A stretch of DNA of 64,000 nt, taken from contig JALSHV010000008.1 of NCBI GenBank assembly GCA_026981975.1, positions 1 to 64,000 of the forward strand, given 5' to 3'. The position numbers were made by a program, and so were the translations under genes. Under the pieces are notes generated by a model that searched no databases, was not told the DNA's origin, and saw only the letters and a list, made by a program, of their open reading frames with translations. Position 1 is the first letter of the stretch. Each line of letters starts with the position of its first letter. Source of the stretch: Aquificaceae bacterium. GTDB taxonomy: Bacteria > Aquificota > Aquificia > Aquificales > Aquificaceae. Of this stretch, positions 46,622 through 55,738 are shown piece by piece.

Positions 46622-47526
46622 TCTTTCTCTCTTACAAGTCTTTCAAGATCTTTGTAAAGGGGAGTCTCTCCGTAAACTTCCTTAAATTTTGCAAGAGCGG
46701 AGAGAGCTTCTTTAAGAGAATTCTCTTTTATTTTCTCCCATCGGATTATTTCCTTTTTGAGAAATGAAATTCTTCTTTCAATAGCTTTCCTTTCTTCCTC
46801 TGTTGCAGATTTGAGTTTTTTTTGGGTTTTTGTAAGAAGATCCATAATCTTTTCTTTCTCTCTGCGCACTTGACTCTCAACAAAGAGAAGGCTTTTTATA
46901 TATCTGTAAAACACTTCCTCTTTAGAAATGTATTGGGAAAAGTTCAACATAAGTTCCTTATATCTCAGAGCAGCGGAATAGGTATAACCGTAGTCCTCAT
47001 AGAACTTGGCTATCAAAAATTCATGCTGTGCTATTTTACGGTAGGCTGTTTCTATAAGTTTATTTACCTTAGGAGTATAAGGGCTGTTAGGAAACTTGTT
47101 AATAAATTCCTTGCCTTTTTCTATAGCTTTCCAAGTGTATTCTTGATCCCTATAAGGATCAGGTGAGACTTTTATGTAGCTATCAACAAGCATGTAAAAG
47201 GCTTCTTCTGTTCTTGCCAGCTTAGGATAATAAAAAATGTAGTCTTCAAGAGCCACTATAGCGTTAACGTAATCTTCATCTAAGTAGTAACTTTTCCCTA
47301 AAAGGAATTTAGCTTCTTCAATCTGGGAAGGAGTTAAATAGTCCATAAATTTAAGAGCTTCTTCAAAATCCCATGTAGCTGTGCCGTAATCCCCTTCCTT
47401 GAAAGCTTCAAGAGCAGAGGAGTAAAGTTCCTGAGCCTTTTCCGCTCTTTCTTCTTCAGAAAGCTTAGCACAACCTGAAAGAAAAAGAAAAGCTACTATA
47501 AAAGCTATTTTCACACTTACACTCAC
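46609..47526 (-). CDS. BamD-like outer-membrane assembly lipoprotein
   Basis: About 305 residues. A lipoprotein signal ends in FLSGCAK (lipobox LSGC), then TPR-like helical repeats (AQELYSSALEAFKEGDYG, EEALKF, KFLLGKSYYLDEDYVNAI, FYMLVDSYI). The order and the Tyr-rich repeats match BamD/ComL, a core partner of BamA. I use GTG 47526, which overlaps the rng stop as GTGA; a GTG at 47514 is an alternative. An upstream ATG at 47589 lies inside rng and is rejected. The C-terminal coiled coil (KTQKKLKSATEEERKAIER) is extra compared with E. coli BamD. Confidence 0.85.
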   Translation of the reverse strand: MSVSVKIAFIVAFLFLSGCAKLSEEERAEKAQELYSSALEAFKEGDYGTATWDFEEALKFMDYLTPSQIEEAKFLLGKSYYLDEDYVNAIVALEDYIFYYPKLARTEEAFYMLVDSYIKVSPDPYRDQEYTWKAIEKGKEFINKFPNSPYTPKVNKLIETAYRKIAQHEFLIAKFYEDYGYTYSAALRYKELMLNFSQYISKEEVFYRYIKSLLFVESQVRREKEKIMDLLTKTQKKLKSATEEERKAIERRISFLKKEIIRWEKIKENSLKEALSALAKFKEVYGETPLYKDLERLVREKEWKS

Positions 47527-48911
47527 CCGGTAAGAAGTATTTCGTAATAGTCCAAAGGAACATTGCATTCCACTTTGAGAGCTATCCACTCTTTTAGATT
47601 TCTCGCTTCCAATAGCCTTTCTACTTCTTCCCTTAATAAGGGATTGATCCTTAACTCCATATACCTTCCTTTAAAGTAGCTTATCTCTTTTTCTATCTCG
47701 TATAGAACTACTTCCCTGCTTTTAACGTAACCCTTACCCTTGCAAGCGGGACAACAGGAAGACAGTGCTTGTGTTACACTGGGGGTTTCCTTACGACGGG
47801 TTAACTCAAGAAGTCCGAGTTGTGTTATACCGTAGATATGAACCTTAACACCCTCATCTGCGAAGAGTTCTTTCATTTTTTTTACCAGAATTTCTTTATT
47901 TTTGCGATCCTTCATATCTATGAAGTCTATTATCACTATACCACCTATATCCCTTAGCTTTATGTGCTTTGCAATTTCCTCTGCCGCTTCAAGGTTAGTC
48001 CGCAGTGCGGTTTCTTCAAGGGTGTCTCCACACACAGAACCGCTGTTGACGTCTATTACTGTCATAGCTTCTGTTTCTTCTATTATTATGTATCCACCGC
48101 TCTTAAGCCATATATATCGGGCGAAAATCTTAGCTAATACTTTGTCCAGACCGTATTTTTTAAAATAGTAACTTATATTCTTTATGTATCTTATCTTATT
48201 GATCAGTTCTGGGAAGTTACTTTCAAGAAAAACCATCAACTCACCCCAAAGATCTCTGTCGTCTATAATTATTTCACTTATATCGTGCCAGTTATCCCTT
48301 ATTATTTGAGCGTATAAGGGAACTTCTTCATAGACCATTCCAGTTTTTATACCGCTGGCTTTTTCCTTTATAGCATTCCATTTTTTTCTTAAAGTGTTGA
48401 GTTCCTCAAGGAGGATACTGTCCTTTACCTTCTCTGCAGAGGTTCTTACAATTACACCTTCCCCGTTGAGATTTTTCTCAAATAGCTTTTTGAAATGTAT
48501 TTTTAGATCGTTGTTTCCAATCTTTGATGAAATAAACACTTTATTCCCTGTAGGTAAATACACAAGGTATCTGCCGGGAATGCTTATCCTACAGGTAACT
48601 TTTCCTCCTTTATCTTCCGTGGGTTCTCTTTTCATCTGAACTATAAGATCATCTCCCACTTCTGGCAAGCAACACATTTCTCCGTTCTCGTGTTGACTTT
48701 TAAGAGGCAAATAAGCTTCCTTATCCAAACCTATATCTAAGAATGCTCCATCAAGGTTTTTTGCCAGTCTTTTAACTTTTCCTTTAAAGATACTGCCTAC
48801 TAATCTTTTCTCTCCCCTCCTTTCAACTTTTATTTCTGTTATCGCTCTATCCTTTAAAAGAAAAGAAAGAGTCAATGTTCTGCTGGAGGATATAATTAGA
48901 ACTACTTCCAT
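47523..48911 (-). CDS. rng: Ribonuclease G/E
   Basis: 462 residues, RNase E/G family endoribonuclease. An S1 domain (about 35-125, LVGSIFKGKVKRLAKNLDGAF) precedes the catalytic region with the metal-binding aspartates in VIDVNSG and IVIDFIDMK. A zinc-link CCPACKGKGYV near residue 410 joins subunits. No C-terminal degradosome scaffold, so it is the short RNase G type. It processes rRNA 5' ends and decays mRNA. With rny at 9.8 kb it makes two endonuclease systems in one genome. Confidence 0.94.
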   Translation of the reverse strand: MEVVLIISSSRTLTLSFLLKDRAITEIKVERRGEKRLVGSIFKGKVKRLAKNLDGAFLDIGLDKEAYLPLKSQHENGEMCCLPEVGDDLIVQMKREPTEDKGGKVTCRISIPGRYLVYLPTGNKVFISSKIGNNDLKIHFKKLFEKNLNGEGVIVRTSAEKVKDSILLEELNTLRKKWNAIKEKASGIKTGMVYEEVPLYAQIIRDNWHDISEIIIDDRDLWGELMVFLESNFPELINKIRYIKNISYYFKKYGLDKVLAKIFARYIWLKSGGYIIIEETEAMTVIDVNSGSVCGDTLEETALRTNLEAAEEIAKHIKLRDIGGIVIIDFIDMKDRKNKEILVKKMKELFADEGVKVHIYGITQLGLLELTRRKETPSVTQALSSCCPACKGKGYVKSREVVLYEIEKEISYFKGRYMELRINPLLREEVERLLEARNLKEWIALKVECNVPLDYYEILLTG

Positions 48912-48941
48912 TAGTGAGATATTTTAAAGTATTTTTATAAA

Positions 48942-49727
48942 ATGCTCATCGGTCTAATAGCTGGTAGTGGAAAACTTCCTGAGATTTTCAAAGGGGAAGC
49001 TGTTCGTAGGGGATTTAAAGTAGTTTCCGTGGGAGTTAAGGATATTACAGATATGAAAACAGACGAAGTGTTTCCACTGGGTAAGGTGGGAAGTGTTTTA
49101 AAGTTTTTCAAAAAAAACAGAGTTTCCAGTATTGTCATGTTGGGTAAATTTGAGCATAATTTGCTCTTTTCTAATTTTTTGAATTTTGATATGCAAGCTC
49201 TTTCCATTCTACGAAGAGCCAAGGACAGAAAACCGGCAAGTCTTATAAAAGCGTTTATAGATTTCTTTGAAGAGAAAGGATTTGAATTTATTGATCCCAG
49301 TCCTTTCCTTGAATCTCTTTTAGCGGAAGAAGGAATCTTAAACAGAATAAAACCTTCCGAAAAGGCTTTTGAAGACGGTATATTCGGATTTCCTCTTGCA
49401 AAAGATATAGCAGAAATGGATATAGGACAAACCTTAGTTGTAAAGGATAAGTCCGTAGTAGCTGTTGAAGCTATGGAAGGAACTCAAAAAACCATAGAAA
49501 GGGCTGGTAAAATAGCAGGTAAAGGTATTCGGGTAATTAAAGTAGCAAGGAAAAAACAAGATTTCAGAATAGATGTTCCCGCTGTGGGACTTGATACACT
49601 AAAGGTTATGAAATTAGCAGGTGCTGATGCTCTTTTCTTAGAAGCGGGTAAGGTATATATAATAGAAAAGTCTGTATTCCTTCGGCAAGCTGATAGGTAT
49701 AAAATTTCTGTAATAGGGTTGAAATGA
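48942..49727 (+). CDS. lpxI: UDP-2,3-diacylglucosamine diphosphatase LpxI
   Basis: 261 residues. LpxI is the lipid A enzyme used instead of LpxH in many bacteria. IAGSGKLPEIFKGEAVRRGF, MLGKFEHNLLFSN, AEMDIGQTLVVKDKSVVAVEAMEG (first 20 residues only) and DVPAVGLDTLKVMKLAGADA are diagnostic of the N- and C-terminal domains. It is divergent from rng with 30 bases between and overlaps the next small gene (ATGA). With KdtA and the LapA-LapB fusion it confirms lipid A synthesis. Confidence 0.94.
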   Translation: MLIGLIAGSGKLPEIFKGEAVRRGFKVVSVGVKDITDMKTDEVFPLGKVGSVLKFFKKNRVSSIVMLGKFEHNLLFSNFLNFDMQALSILRRAKDRKPASLIKAFIDFFEEKGFEFIDPSPFLESLLAEEGILNRIKPSEKAFEDGIFGFPLAKDIAEMDIGQTLVVKDKSVVAVEAMEGTQKTIERAGKIAGKGIRVIKVARKKQDFRIDVPAVGLDTLKVMKLAGADALFLEAGKVYIIEKSVFLRQADRYKISVIGLK

Positions 49728-50029
49728 AACACGATTGGGAATCTTACAAGGAAAAAGTTTACGAACTGAAAGGATTGCTTAAAAACGTAAATAAGGGAAG
49801 CAATGTTGATGTTGATGTTCTTATTCCCTCCGACAAGGATTACAGCTCTGAAAAGGGAATTCCTTATGTTCGCATACGCTATTACATAAACGATCACTTT
49901 CAAGAAAGGAAAATAGAGCTTTACGAACATTATCTCAAAAGAGATTTGGAAGATCTTATGAATTTAATAGAACACTTTATACAGGAATTTGAAATGGAAA
50001 TTGATCAAAGCCAATACGGTGGAGGTTAA
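49724..50029 (+). CDS. Small hypothetical protein coupled to lpxI
   Basis: 101 residues, soluble, charged. MKHDWESYKEKVYELKGLLK begins a helical N-terminus, then VDVLIPSDKDYSSEKGIPYVR looks like a beta strand pair, followed by a helix YEHYLKRDLEDLMNLIEHF. No family recognised. Its start overlaps the lpxI stop by four bases, so it is likely made with LpxI. The C-terminal QYGGG tail is short and flexible. Confidence 0.7.
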   Translation: MKHDWESYKEKVYELKGLLKNVNKGSNVDVDVLIPSDKDYSSEKGIPYVRIRYYINDHFQERKIELYEHYLKRDLEDLMNLIEHFIQEFEMEIDQSQYGGG

Positions 50030-50039
50030 AAACGCAAAA

Positions 50040-50129
50040 GGAGGGGTGGCCGAGCGGACGAAGGCGGGGGATTTGAAATCCCTTGCAGGGTTCTAAGCCC
50101 TGCCGTGGGTTCGAATCCCACCCCCTCCG
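50040..50129 (+). tRNA. tRNA-Ser (TGA anticodon)
   Basis: Class II tRNA: acceptor GGAGGGG with CCCCTCC, anticodon stem GGGGA/TCCCT with loop TTTGAAA, giving anticodon TGA (serine UCA). A long variable arm GCAGGGTTCTAAGCCCTGC and discriminator G fit serine. The 3' CCA is not encoded. It is 10 bases behind the small hypothetical gene and just ahead of the fliC promoter. Confidence 0.95.
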
Positions 50130-50144
50130 TAATTCTGTGCCAGT

Positions 50145-50171
50145 TTTAAAAATTTCTATCTGAGCCGATAT
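50145..50171 (+). promoter_or_regulatory. Candidate sigma-28 (FliA) promoter of fliC
   Basis: TTTAAA (50145-50150) is followed after 13 bases by GCCGATAT (50164-50171), matching the FliA -10 consensus GCCGATAA at seven of eight bases. The spacing equals that before motA at 4.1 kb in this window. It lies 36 bases before the fliC ATG, and a strong SD AAAGGAGGT follows. Confidence 0.75.
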
Positions 50172-50207
50172 AGATAACTGACTGAAAATTCAAAGGAGGT
50201 GTCAGCC

Positions 50208-51863
50208 ATGGCTCTGAGAATTAACTTTAACTATTCAGCGGCGGTTACTCACACCGCCCTGAGGCAGAATGAAAGGCTTATGAACAAATCTCTTTTAAGA
50301 TTGTCCACCGGACTGAGAATCTTGAATGCCGCGGACGATTCCGCAGGGTTGTTCATTGCGGATCAGCTTGCCCTTGTCTCCGCCGGTCTTGAACAGGGTA
50401 ACAGGAATATTCAAACGGGAATATCAGCTCTTCAAATAGCGGAAAATTCAGCGGGACAGATCTACAACAGACTTAAGGAAATCTACGTGAAAGCGGAAAA
50501 CGCTGCCAATGATATCAACGATCCCAACGCAAGAGCTGCGCTTCAGAGAGAGATAAGTAATCTTGTTGATGCTATTCAGAAGATAGGAACGGATACGGAG
50601 TATAACGGAATAAAGCTATTAGATGGGACATTTGCAGGCAAATACATTCACTACGGTCCGAGAAAAGATCAGGTGATTAATGTTTCCATTGGTGATTTAA
50701 GAGCAACAGCACTGGGAGCTTATATTGCAACAGGCAACGGCGCTACGAGTAATGTCACGGCAGCCTACGCTACAGGAGGCACTCTTGCAAATCTAACTAC
50801 TAATCTTGGAACTAATTTTGTCTTTGCTAACGGTGAATACGTGAAAGTAGCTGGGGTGAGTGTGTATTCCAATACTTCGGCAACCAACTACCTTGTTGAC
50901 GCTGCGACTTTAGCAAACAATATAAATTCAGACACAACAATGCAAAAACTCGGTATAGAAGCCACAGCGAAGAACGAGAGTGTTGCGAATGCATCTTATA
51001 ATACAAGCACGGTTGTGCAAGTTACAGGAGCTGTTGGAACTACAGCAACAACTGTTTCGGTAAGCTTGAACTTCTACATAGGTGACGGGACTAAAACATT
51101 TACAGTAAATCTTGGGACTATAAACCTTGATTCCGGAGGCAATGAAACCTCTAGAAACATAGCCACTCTTGATGATCTTGTTAATAGAATAAACACTCAA
51201 GCAGGAGCTGTTAACGCACCTATAACTGCGGTTAACGACAATGGAAAACTTAAGCTTGTAACTAACAACGGTGAAACAATAGCAATTGAAGCAAGTATAA
51301 CAGTTACAGGTGATGCTTTTTCAAATGCCACTGTTAATTTTGATCAGCTCATTCAGTTTAGCGCCGATGCAACTACAAGAAGTGCTACTCTAACCACTAC
51401 AAATCCTTATGCAGCTGTTGCCAAGGTAGGTAAGGTTGATATAGCAGGAACAGACAGCTTCCTAATTGAATATTCTGGGGTAAGCGGTACTACTGCAGGA
51501 AACAAGGGACTTGACTTTCAAGTTGCTTCTGGAACCAACGTCGGAATACAAAATCTTTACTCAATAGATGTATCTACTAATGCAAATGCGGAAACAGCAC
51601 TTCTGATTGTTAAAAAGGCTGTTCAAAGAGTAGATAAGATTCGTTCTCAAATTGGTGCGGTGATGAATAACCTACAAGCTATATACGACGCTCAAAAAGT
51701 GGCTCAGGACAACACCAACGAAGCGGAAAACGTCATAAGGAACGTGGACTTTGCCAAAGAGATGGCAACCTTCACCACAATGCAAATAAGAATGCAGTCC
51801 AGTATAGCCATGCTTGCACAAGCGAACACCCTGCCCCAGTTGGTTTTACAGCTTCTGAGGTAA
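50208..51863 (+). CDS. fliC: Flagellin
   Basis: 551 residues from ATG 50208, preceded by AAAGGAGGT. The conserved N-terminal D0/D1 part has NKSLLRLSTGLRILNAADDS and GISALQIAENSAGQIYNRL, and the C-terminal D1/D0 helix ends with QSSIAMLAQANTLPQLVLQL. The central D2/D3 region (about 170-460) is variable, Thr/Asn-rich, and holds a flagellin IN motif (LDDLVNRINTQ). It is the filament protein, secreted by the type III flagellar system. It heads fliC-flaG-fliD-fliS and is separated from flaG by a strong hairpin, which should keep flagellin output higher than that of the later genes. Confidence 0.97.
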   Translation: MALRINFNYSAAVTHTALRQNERLMNKSLLRLSTGLRILNAADDSAGLFIADQLALVSAGLEQGNRNIQTGISALQIAENSAGQIYNRLKEIYVKAENAANDINDPNARAALQREISNLVDAIQKIGTDTEYNGIKLLDGTFAGKYIHYGPRKDQVINVSIGDLRATALGAYIATGNGATSNVTAAYATGGTLANLTTNLGTNFVFANGEYVKVAGVSVYSNTSATNYLVDAATLANNINSDTTMQKLGIEATAKNESVANASYNTSTVVQVTGAVGTTATTVSVSLNFYIGDGTKTFTVNLGTINLDSGGNETSRNIATLDDLVNRINTQAGAVNAPITAVNDNGKLKLVTNNGETIAIEASITVTGDAFSNATVNFDQLIQFSADATTRSATLTTTNPYAAVAKVGKVDIAGTDSFLIEYSGVSGTTAGNKGLDFQVASGTNVGIQNLYSIDVSTNANAETALLIVKKAVQRVDKIRSQIGAVMNNLQAIYDAQKVAQDNTNEAENVIRNVDFAKEMATFTTMQIRMQSSIAMLAQANTLPQLVLQLLR

Positions 51864-51872
51864 TTTAATTTA

Positions 51873-51897
51873 GGAGGGAAGGCTTGTCCTTCCCTCC
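51873..51897 (+). terminator. Strong hairpin between fliC and flaG
   Basis: GGAGGGAAGG (51873-51882), loop CTTGT and CCTTCCCTCC (51888-51897) form a perfect 10-bp stem. No T-run follows, so it is not a typical intrinsic terminator; it may stabilise the fliC transcript or cause partial termination or processing. Confidence 0.6.
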
Positions 51898-51918
51898 GCC
51901 TTGAAAGGAGTGCCTGCC

Positions 51919-52287
51919 ATGAGAATTAACGGGAGCGGTTCGGAAGTTGATCTTGAAGTGATCAGGCAGGCAAGCAAACAGATAGAACTTGTCCAAACAA
52001 CGGAGGGGATAAAAAGACAGATAAAAAGAGAAGTTAAGCAAGATATAAAGGAAACCGCACCCAGTAGAGAAGAACTTCAGCGCCTAATACAGGAAATCAG
52101 AAGAAAACTTGATTACTTGAATAAGTATTTGAAGATAGACATTGACGATCAACTGGAGATACCTGTAGTCAAAATCTTTGAAAGAGATACCAATAGACTC
52201 ATACGACAGATACCTCCTGATTATCTTCTTGAATTGATGAAAAAAATAGATCAGATGCTAGGTGTTTTGCTCAGTGAGAGGGTATAG
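51919..52287 (+). CDS. flaG: FlaG family protein
   Basis: 122 residues from ATG 51919 (SD AAAGGAGT, eight bases upstream). The C-terminal half matches FlaG: KYLKIDIDDQLEIPVVKIFE then RDTNRLIRQIPPDYLLELM, the family core. The N-terminus is basic and helical. FlaG affects filament length in several bacteria, and the gene usually sits between fliC and fliD as here. A TTG at 51901 would add six residues and is less likely. Confidence 0.9.
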   Translation: MRINGSGSEVDLEVIRQASKQIELVQTTEGIKRQIKREVKQDIKETAPSREELQRLIQEIRRKLDYLNKYLKIDIDDQLEIPVVKIFERDTNRLIRQIPPDYLLELMKKIDQMLGVLLSERV

Positions 52288-52289
52288 CA

Positions 52290-53621
52290 ATGGCAGGTGA
52301 ACTTTACATTTCCGGAATAGCGGGAGTAAACTTTGACGGAGGGGCAATAGTAGATCAAATAATGCAACTCAAATCTATTCCTATAAAGAAACTTCAACAG
52401 GAAAAAGCATTCATTCAAGCGAAGCTTTCTTCCCTTGCAAACTTGTCCGAAGGAATAGAAAGTTTTCTCTCCCTGTTTGAGAATTTAAACGTTGAAGAGC
52501 TGTTTACCTATAAAAAAGCGGAAGTTTCCAACAGTGATATCCTTGACGCTACCGCTGATCAGAATGCACCTGATCTTTCCTTTTCAGTTACCGTTAACAG
52601 ATTATCACAAATTGAAATGAGGGTTAGCAACGGTGGTTTTTCTGATCTTGGAGGAACTTTTGCTTCTTCGGGAACACTAACTATAAGCTACGATACCGGT
52701 TCCGGGGTTGAAAGTTTTAACGTAGACTACAGTGCAGGTCAAACTCTTGAGGATTTAGTTAACACTATAAACAACACACAGAGTAGAGTTAAAGCTTCCG
52801 TTTATTATGACGGTTCAGCTTACAAATTAATGCTTTCAGAAGCCGATGCAGGAGCTTCTACAGTAGAAACGGATACAGCCGGAGGAATTTTTGCTATAAA
52901 CGTTTCCGGTCTTCCTTCTGAACTCGGAACGGATCTGGACACTCTTCAAAATGCTCAAAATGCAGAGATAGTAATAGGTTCCGGATCCCCCATAACAAGC
53001 CCCTCTAACAGTTTTGATAATGTAATAAGCGGTATAACTCTGAAAGTGAAAAACACTGGATCAACCACTGTAACCGTCAGTGATGATAGTTCCCAGATAG
53101 TTTCCTTCTTAAATAACTTTGTGAAAAATTACAACTCTACGGTGGAGTTAGTAGATTCTATAACAAAGGGAGAAGGAGCAGTTTTTAAAGCTGATTACAC
53201 CATAGGAAGTTTAAAAACAGGTATAACGGACAGACTTGATCCTTTAATAGATCTGGGAATAATAGATTACGGAAGTGAAACCGGGAAAATAAATCTCAGA
53301 ACCGATAAACTCACCGAACTTCTCAGTTCCGATCCTGAAAGGGTAAAGGAAGCTTTAACAAAACTTAGAGATTCTTACAAAAGTTATTTATCAACCCAAA
53401 AAGAGTTTTTCGGTAGTTTTGAAAAGACATACTCTGACAGAATAGAAAGAATAGAAGAACGCATAGGAGAATTAGCTCAGAGATTGGCTCAAGAGGAGAG
53501 AGTTTTAAGATTAGAATACGCTCGCTTGGAAGCCTTTATAGCACAGGCAAATGAGCTGAGGGAGAGATTAAAGCAGTTTATAGTAACACTTTCTGAAATG
53601 ACAAAAGGAGGTGATAAGTAA
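52290..53621 (+). CDS. fliD: Flagellar cap protein FliD
   Basis: 443 residues. It forms the cap that folds flagellin at the filament tip. The N-terminal D0 part has GVNFDGGAIVDQIMQLKSIP, then a beta-rich centre with an IN motif (LEDLVNTINNTQ), and the C-terminal coiled coil (RIERIEERIGELAQRLAQEE, YARLEAFIAQANELRERLKQ). Shorter than in Salmonella. It starts two bases after flaG and its stop TAA overlaps the fliS ATG by one base. Confidence 0.94.
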   Translation: MAGELYISGIAGVNFDGGAIVDQIMQLKSIPIKKLQQEKAFIQAKLSSLANLSEGIESFLSLFENLNVEELFTYKKAEVSNSDILDATADQNAPDLSFSVTVNRLSQIEMRVSNGGFSDLGGTFASSGTLTISYDTGSGVESFNVDYSAGQTLEDLVNTINNTQSRVKASVYYDGSAYKLMLSEADAGASTVETDTAGGIFAINVSGLPSELGTDLDTLQNAQNAEIVIGSGSPITSPSNSFDNVISGITLKVKNTGSTTVTVSDDSSQIVSFLNNFVKNYNSTVELVDSITKGEGAVFKADYTIGSLKTGITDRLDPLIDLGIIDYGSETGKINLRTDKLTELLSSDPERVKEALTKLRDSYKSYLSTQKEFFGSFEKTYSDRIERIEERIGELAQRLAQEERVLRLEYARLEAFIAQANELRERLKQFIVTLSEMTKGGDK

Positions 53622-54037
53622 TGAGTCCCGCAGAAGTTTACTTGAAAAATATGGTAGAGAATGCAAATCCTATTCAGCTTTTGCTAATGCTTTACGATAA
53701 AGCTCTGGGATGTATAGAAGATTCCATAGAAGTCATAGAGAAAGGACTAAATAATCCGCAAAATGTAAAGAGAAAAGCAGAGAACTTGACAAAAGCTATG
53801 GATATACTTATAGTTCTTAAAAGCTCCTTAGACTCTAAAAAAGGACAAGAAATAGCGGGAAATCTTGACGAAATATACGAAATTCTTATAAATGAAATTG
53901 TAAGAGCTAATATGAAGAACGATGTAGAAATCTTGAGAAAGATAAAAGTTATTCTTGAAGAACTAAGAGAGGCTTGGGAGGAAGCAGAAAAGAATGTATT
54001 CAAAAAAGAGGAGGTAGTTTTAAAATCAGATGAATAG
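53621..54037 (+). CDS. fliS: Flagellin export chaperone FliS
   Basis: 138 residues, all helical. NANPIQLLLMLYDKALGCIE matches the N-terminal helix that contacts flagellin, followed by NLTKAMDILIVLKSSLD and EILINEIVRANMKND. It binds the C-terminal tail of FliC and stops premature assembly. SD AAAGGAGGTGA lies upstream within fliD. The next gene overlaps by eight bases. Confidence 0.93.
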   Translation: MSPAEVYLKNMVENANPIQLLLMLYDKALGCIEDSIEVIEKGLNNPQNVKRKAENLTKAMDILIVLKSSLDSKKGQEIAGNLDEIYEILINEIVRANMKNDVEILRKIKVILEELREAWEEAEKNVFKKEEVVLKSDE

Positions 54038-54272
54038 AAATCTGAAAGATCTTTTATTAGAATGTGAGATGCTTTTGGAAAAGGAAGATTTTGACACTCT
54101 GATCAAGGTATTAGGTGAAATTAATTCAGAAGAGATCAATAATTTAAGTAAAGAGGAATACGAAGAAGCTCTCAAAATAATAGAATTTCTCATAGAAAAA
54201 GCGGAAAAAAAGAAACTCGGTATAGCGGAGAAGCTTATGAACTTTCAGCGCTTTCGTGGATATTTAAAGTAA
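54030..54272 (+). CDS. Small helical protein in the fliT position
   Basis: 80 residues, rich in Glu, Lys and Leu; two or three helices. It starts within the fliS end, so it is coupled to it. In other bacteria the place after fliS holds fliT, the FliD chaperone; size and helix pattern agree, but no sequence signature is clear. I call it a possible FliT-type chaperone. Its 3' end overlaps the convergent moeA by nine bases. Confidence 0.65.
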   Translation: MNRNLKDLLLECEMLLEKEDFDTLIKVLGEINSEEINNLSKEEYEEALKIIEFLIEKAEKKKLGIAEKLMNFQRFRGYLK

Positions 54273-55484
54273 AAGAACTTCAACTTCTTCCCCTTTTTTA
54301 AGCTCCTTAACACCTTCGTAAATTATCATATAGCTGTTTGCTCCAACGTAAGAAGAAAGCATGTGGGATTGTTGCTTTTTGGCAGGTTTACATAAAAGAG
54401 AACCGTTTTCAAACCATAACCTCGCCCTTGCAAACTCTCTTCTCTTAGCATCTCTTCTAACATAATCTTCCGTTAGAATTGCTTTTATCTTTTTCTTAAA
54501 TATATCTTGCGCTCCTTGCATTTTTCTTATAGCGGGATATACCAATAAATCAAAAGCCACAGCACAAGAAACAGGATTACCCGGAAGACCGAAAAAAAGA
54601 CCCTTCTTCCCAAAAGTTCCAAAAAGAACAGGCTTTGCAGGTTTTATTCTGAGCTTATGGAATTTCACTTCAATTCCCGCCTTTTCCGCTAAAAAACGAA
54701 CGTAATCTTTATCTCCCATAGACACTCCACCAGTAGTTATGAAAATATCGTAGTCGTAACACTTCTTTAAGGCTTCCAGAAGTTCTGTAGGATCGTCCGG
54801 CACTATTCCTAAGAGATAAGGGTTTCCACCAGCAGATTCCGTTAAACTCCTAAGCATATGATGGTTAGAACTGCGAATTTGTGATATTCTATTGGAAGCC
54901 TCTCCTAACTCTAACAATTCATCTCCCGTGGAAAGTATCCCTACTCTCGGTTTTCTATAAACTTTAACAACGCTTTTGTTCACTCCACAGAGTAATCCTA
55001 TTTCATAACCACGAAGTTCCGTTCCCTTAGAAAGAACCAGTTCCCCCTTTTTTAAATCCTCTCCCTTCAATCTAATATTTGCACCTTTTTTAAAAGGTTT
55101 TTTAATGAATACAAATCCTTCTTCCTCCGAAGTGTATTCTACTGGAACTACAGTATCAGCTCCCGCAGGCAGAGGCGCTCCTGTGAGTATTTTTACAGCT
55201 GTTCCCTTTTCTACCTTTATACTGCTCTCAACACCTGCGGAATATTCTCCTATAATTCTGAGCTTTACAGGGCTTTCTTCAGAAACTTCTTTTATATCTT
55301 CACTCCTTACAGCAAATCCGTCCATTGCAGAATTGTCAAAAGCAGGTTTATCTGTATCGGAATAAACGTCTTCCGCTAAAATACAGCCTGTAGCTTCGCC
55401 TATGAATAAAACTTCCGTTTCAGGTGGTGGAATGTGTTTTAAGACAATGTCAAGAGCTTCCTCCACAGGTAAAAGTTCTGACAT
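54264..55484 (-). CDS. moeA: Molybdopterin molybdenumtransferase MoeA
   Basis: 406 residues. DKPAFDNSAMDGFAVRSED and AVKILTGAPLPAGADTVVP (MoeA domain I/II), STGDELLELGEASNRISQIR (split by the domain border), ITTGGVSMGDKDYVRF (metal-binding) and FFGLPGNPVSCAVAFDLLV (domain III) are the family landmarks. It inserts molybdate into molybdopterin-AMP. The gene is convergent with the flagellar operon and followed downstream by no molybdenum gene, but the moaD-like gene at 17 kb shows the pathway exists. Confidence 0.95.
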   Translation of the reverse strand: MSELLPVEEALDIVLKHIPPPETEVLFIGEATGCILAEDVYSDTDKPAFDNSAMDGFAVRSEDIKEVSEESPVKLRIIGEYSAGVESSIKVEKGTAVKILTGAPLPAGADTVVPVEYTSEEEGFVFIKKPFKKGANIRLKGEDLKKGELVLSKGTELRGYEIGLLCGVNKSVVKVYRKPRVGILSTGDELLELGEASNRISQIRSSNHHMLRSLTESAGGNPYLLGIVPDDPTELLEALKKCYDYDIFITTGGVSMGDKDYVRFLAEKAGIEVKFHKLRIKPAKPVLFGTFGKKGLFFGLPGNPVSCAVAFDLLVYPAIRKMQGAQDIFKKKIKAILTEDYVRRDAKRREFARARLWFENGSLLCKPAKKQQSHMLSSYVGANSYMIIYEGVKELKKGEEVEVLLL

Positions 55485-55524
55485 TTTAGTCCTCCAAATG
55501 CTCTTATTATTTTATAGAAAACTC

Positions 55525-55539
55525 GCGGGCTACGCCTGC
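55525..55539 (+). repeat. IS left-end hairpin
   Basis: GCGGGC, loop TAC, GCCTGC: six pairs with one G-T. It lies 26 bases ahead of the TnpB N-terminal fragment, where IS200/IS605 transposons place the hairpin recognised by TnpA. Confidence 0.65.
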
Positions 55540-55564
55540 AGAAGGCAGTTTAAAATATTAGGCG

Positions 55565-55738
55565 ATGAAAAGCCTGAGATGCTTGACCATAGTTTTAAAC
55601 AACCTCCCACCTGAATACGAAATTGTCCTCGGGTATCTCACATACCACTCAGGTAAACTCTACAACCAGGCACTGTATCTTCTCAAAAACAAGCTCGCTA
55701 AAGTCAATATGTTTGAACTCTACAATAAACTTAACTCC
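55565..55738 (+). pseudogene. tnpB: tnpB, N-terminal fragment
   Basis: About 58 codons on plus: YEIVLGYLTYHSGKLYNQAL, then YLLKNKLAKVNMFELYNKLN. The Leu-Tyr-Asn pattern (SGKLYNQALYLL) is the typical start of IS605 OrfB/TnpB proteins. Around 55735-55740 the similarity to TnpB on this strand stops and the inverted middle part begins. The frame continues open by chance to 55819. An inactive relic. Confidence 0.8.
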
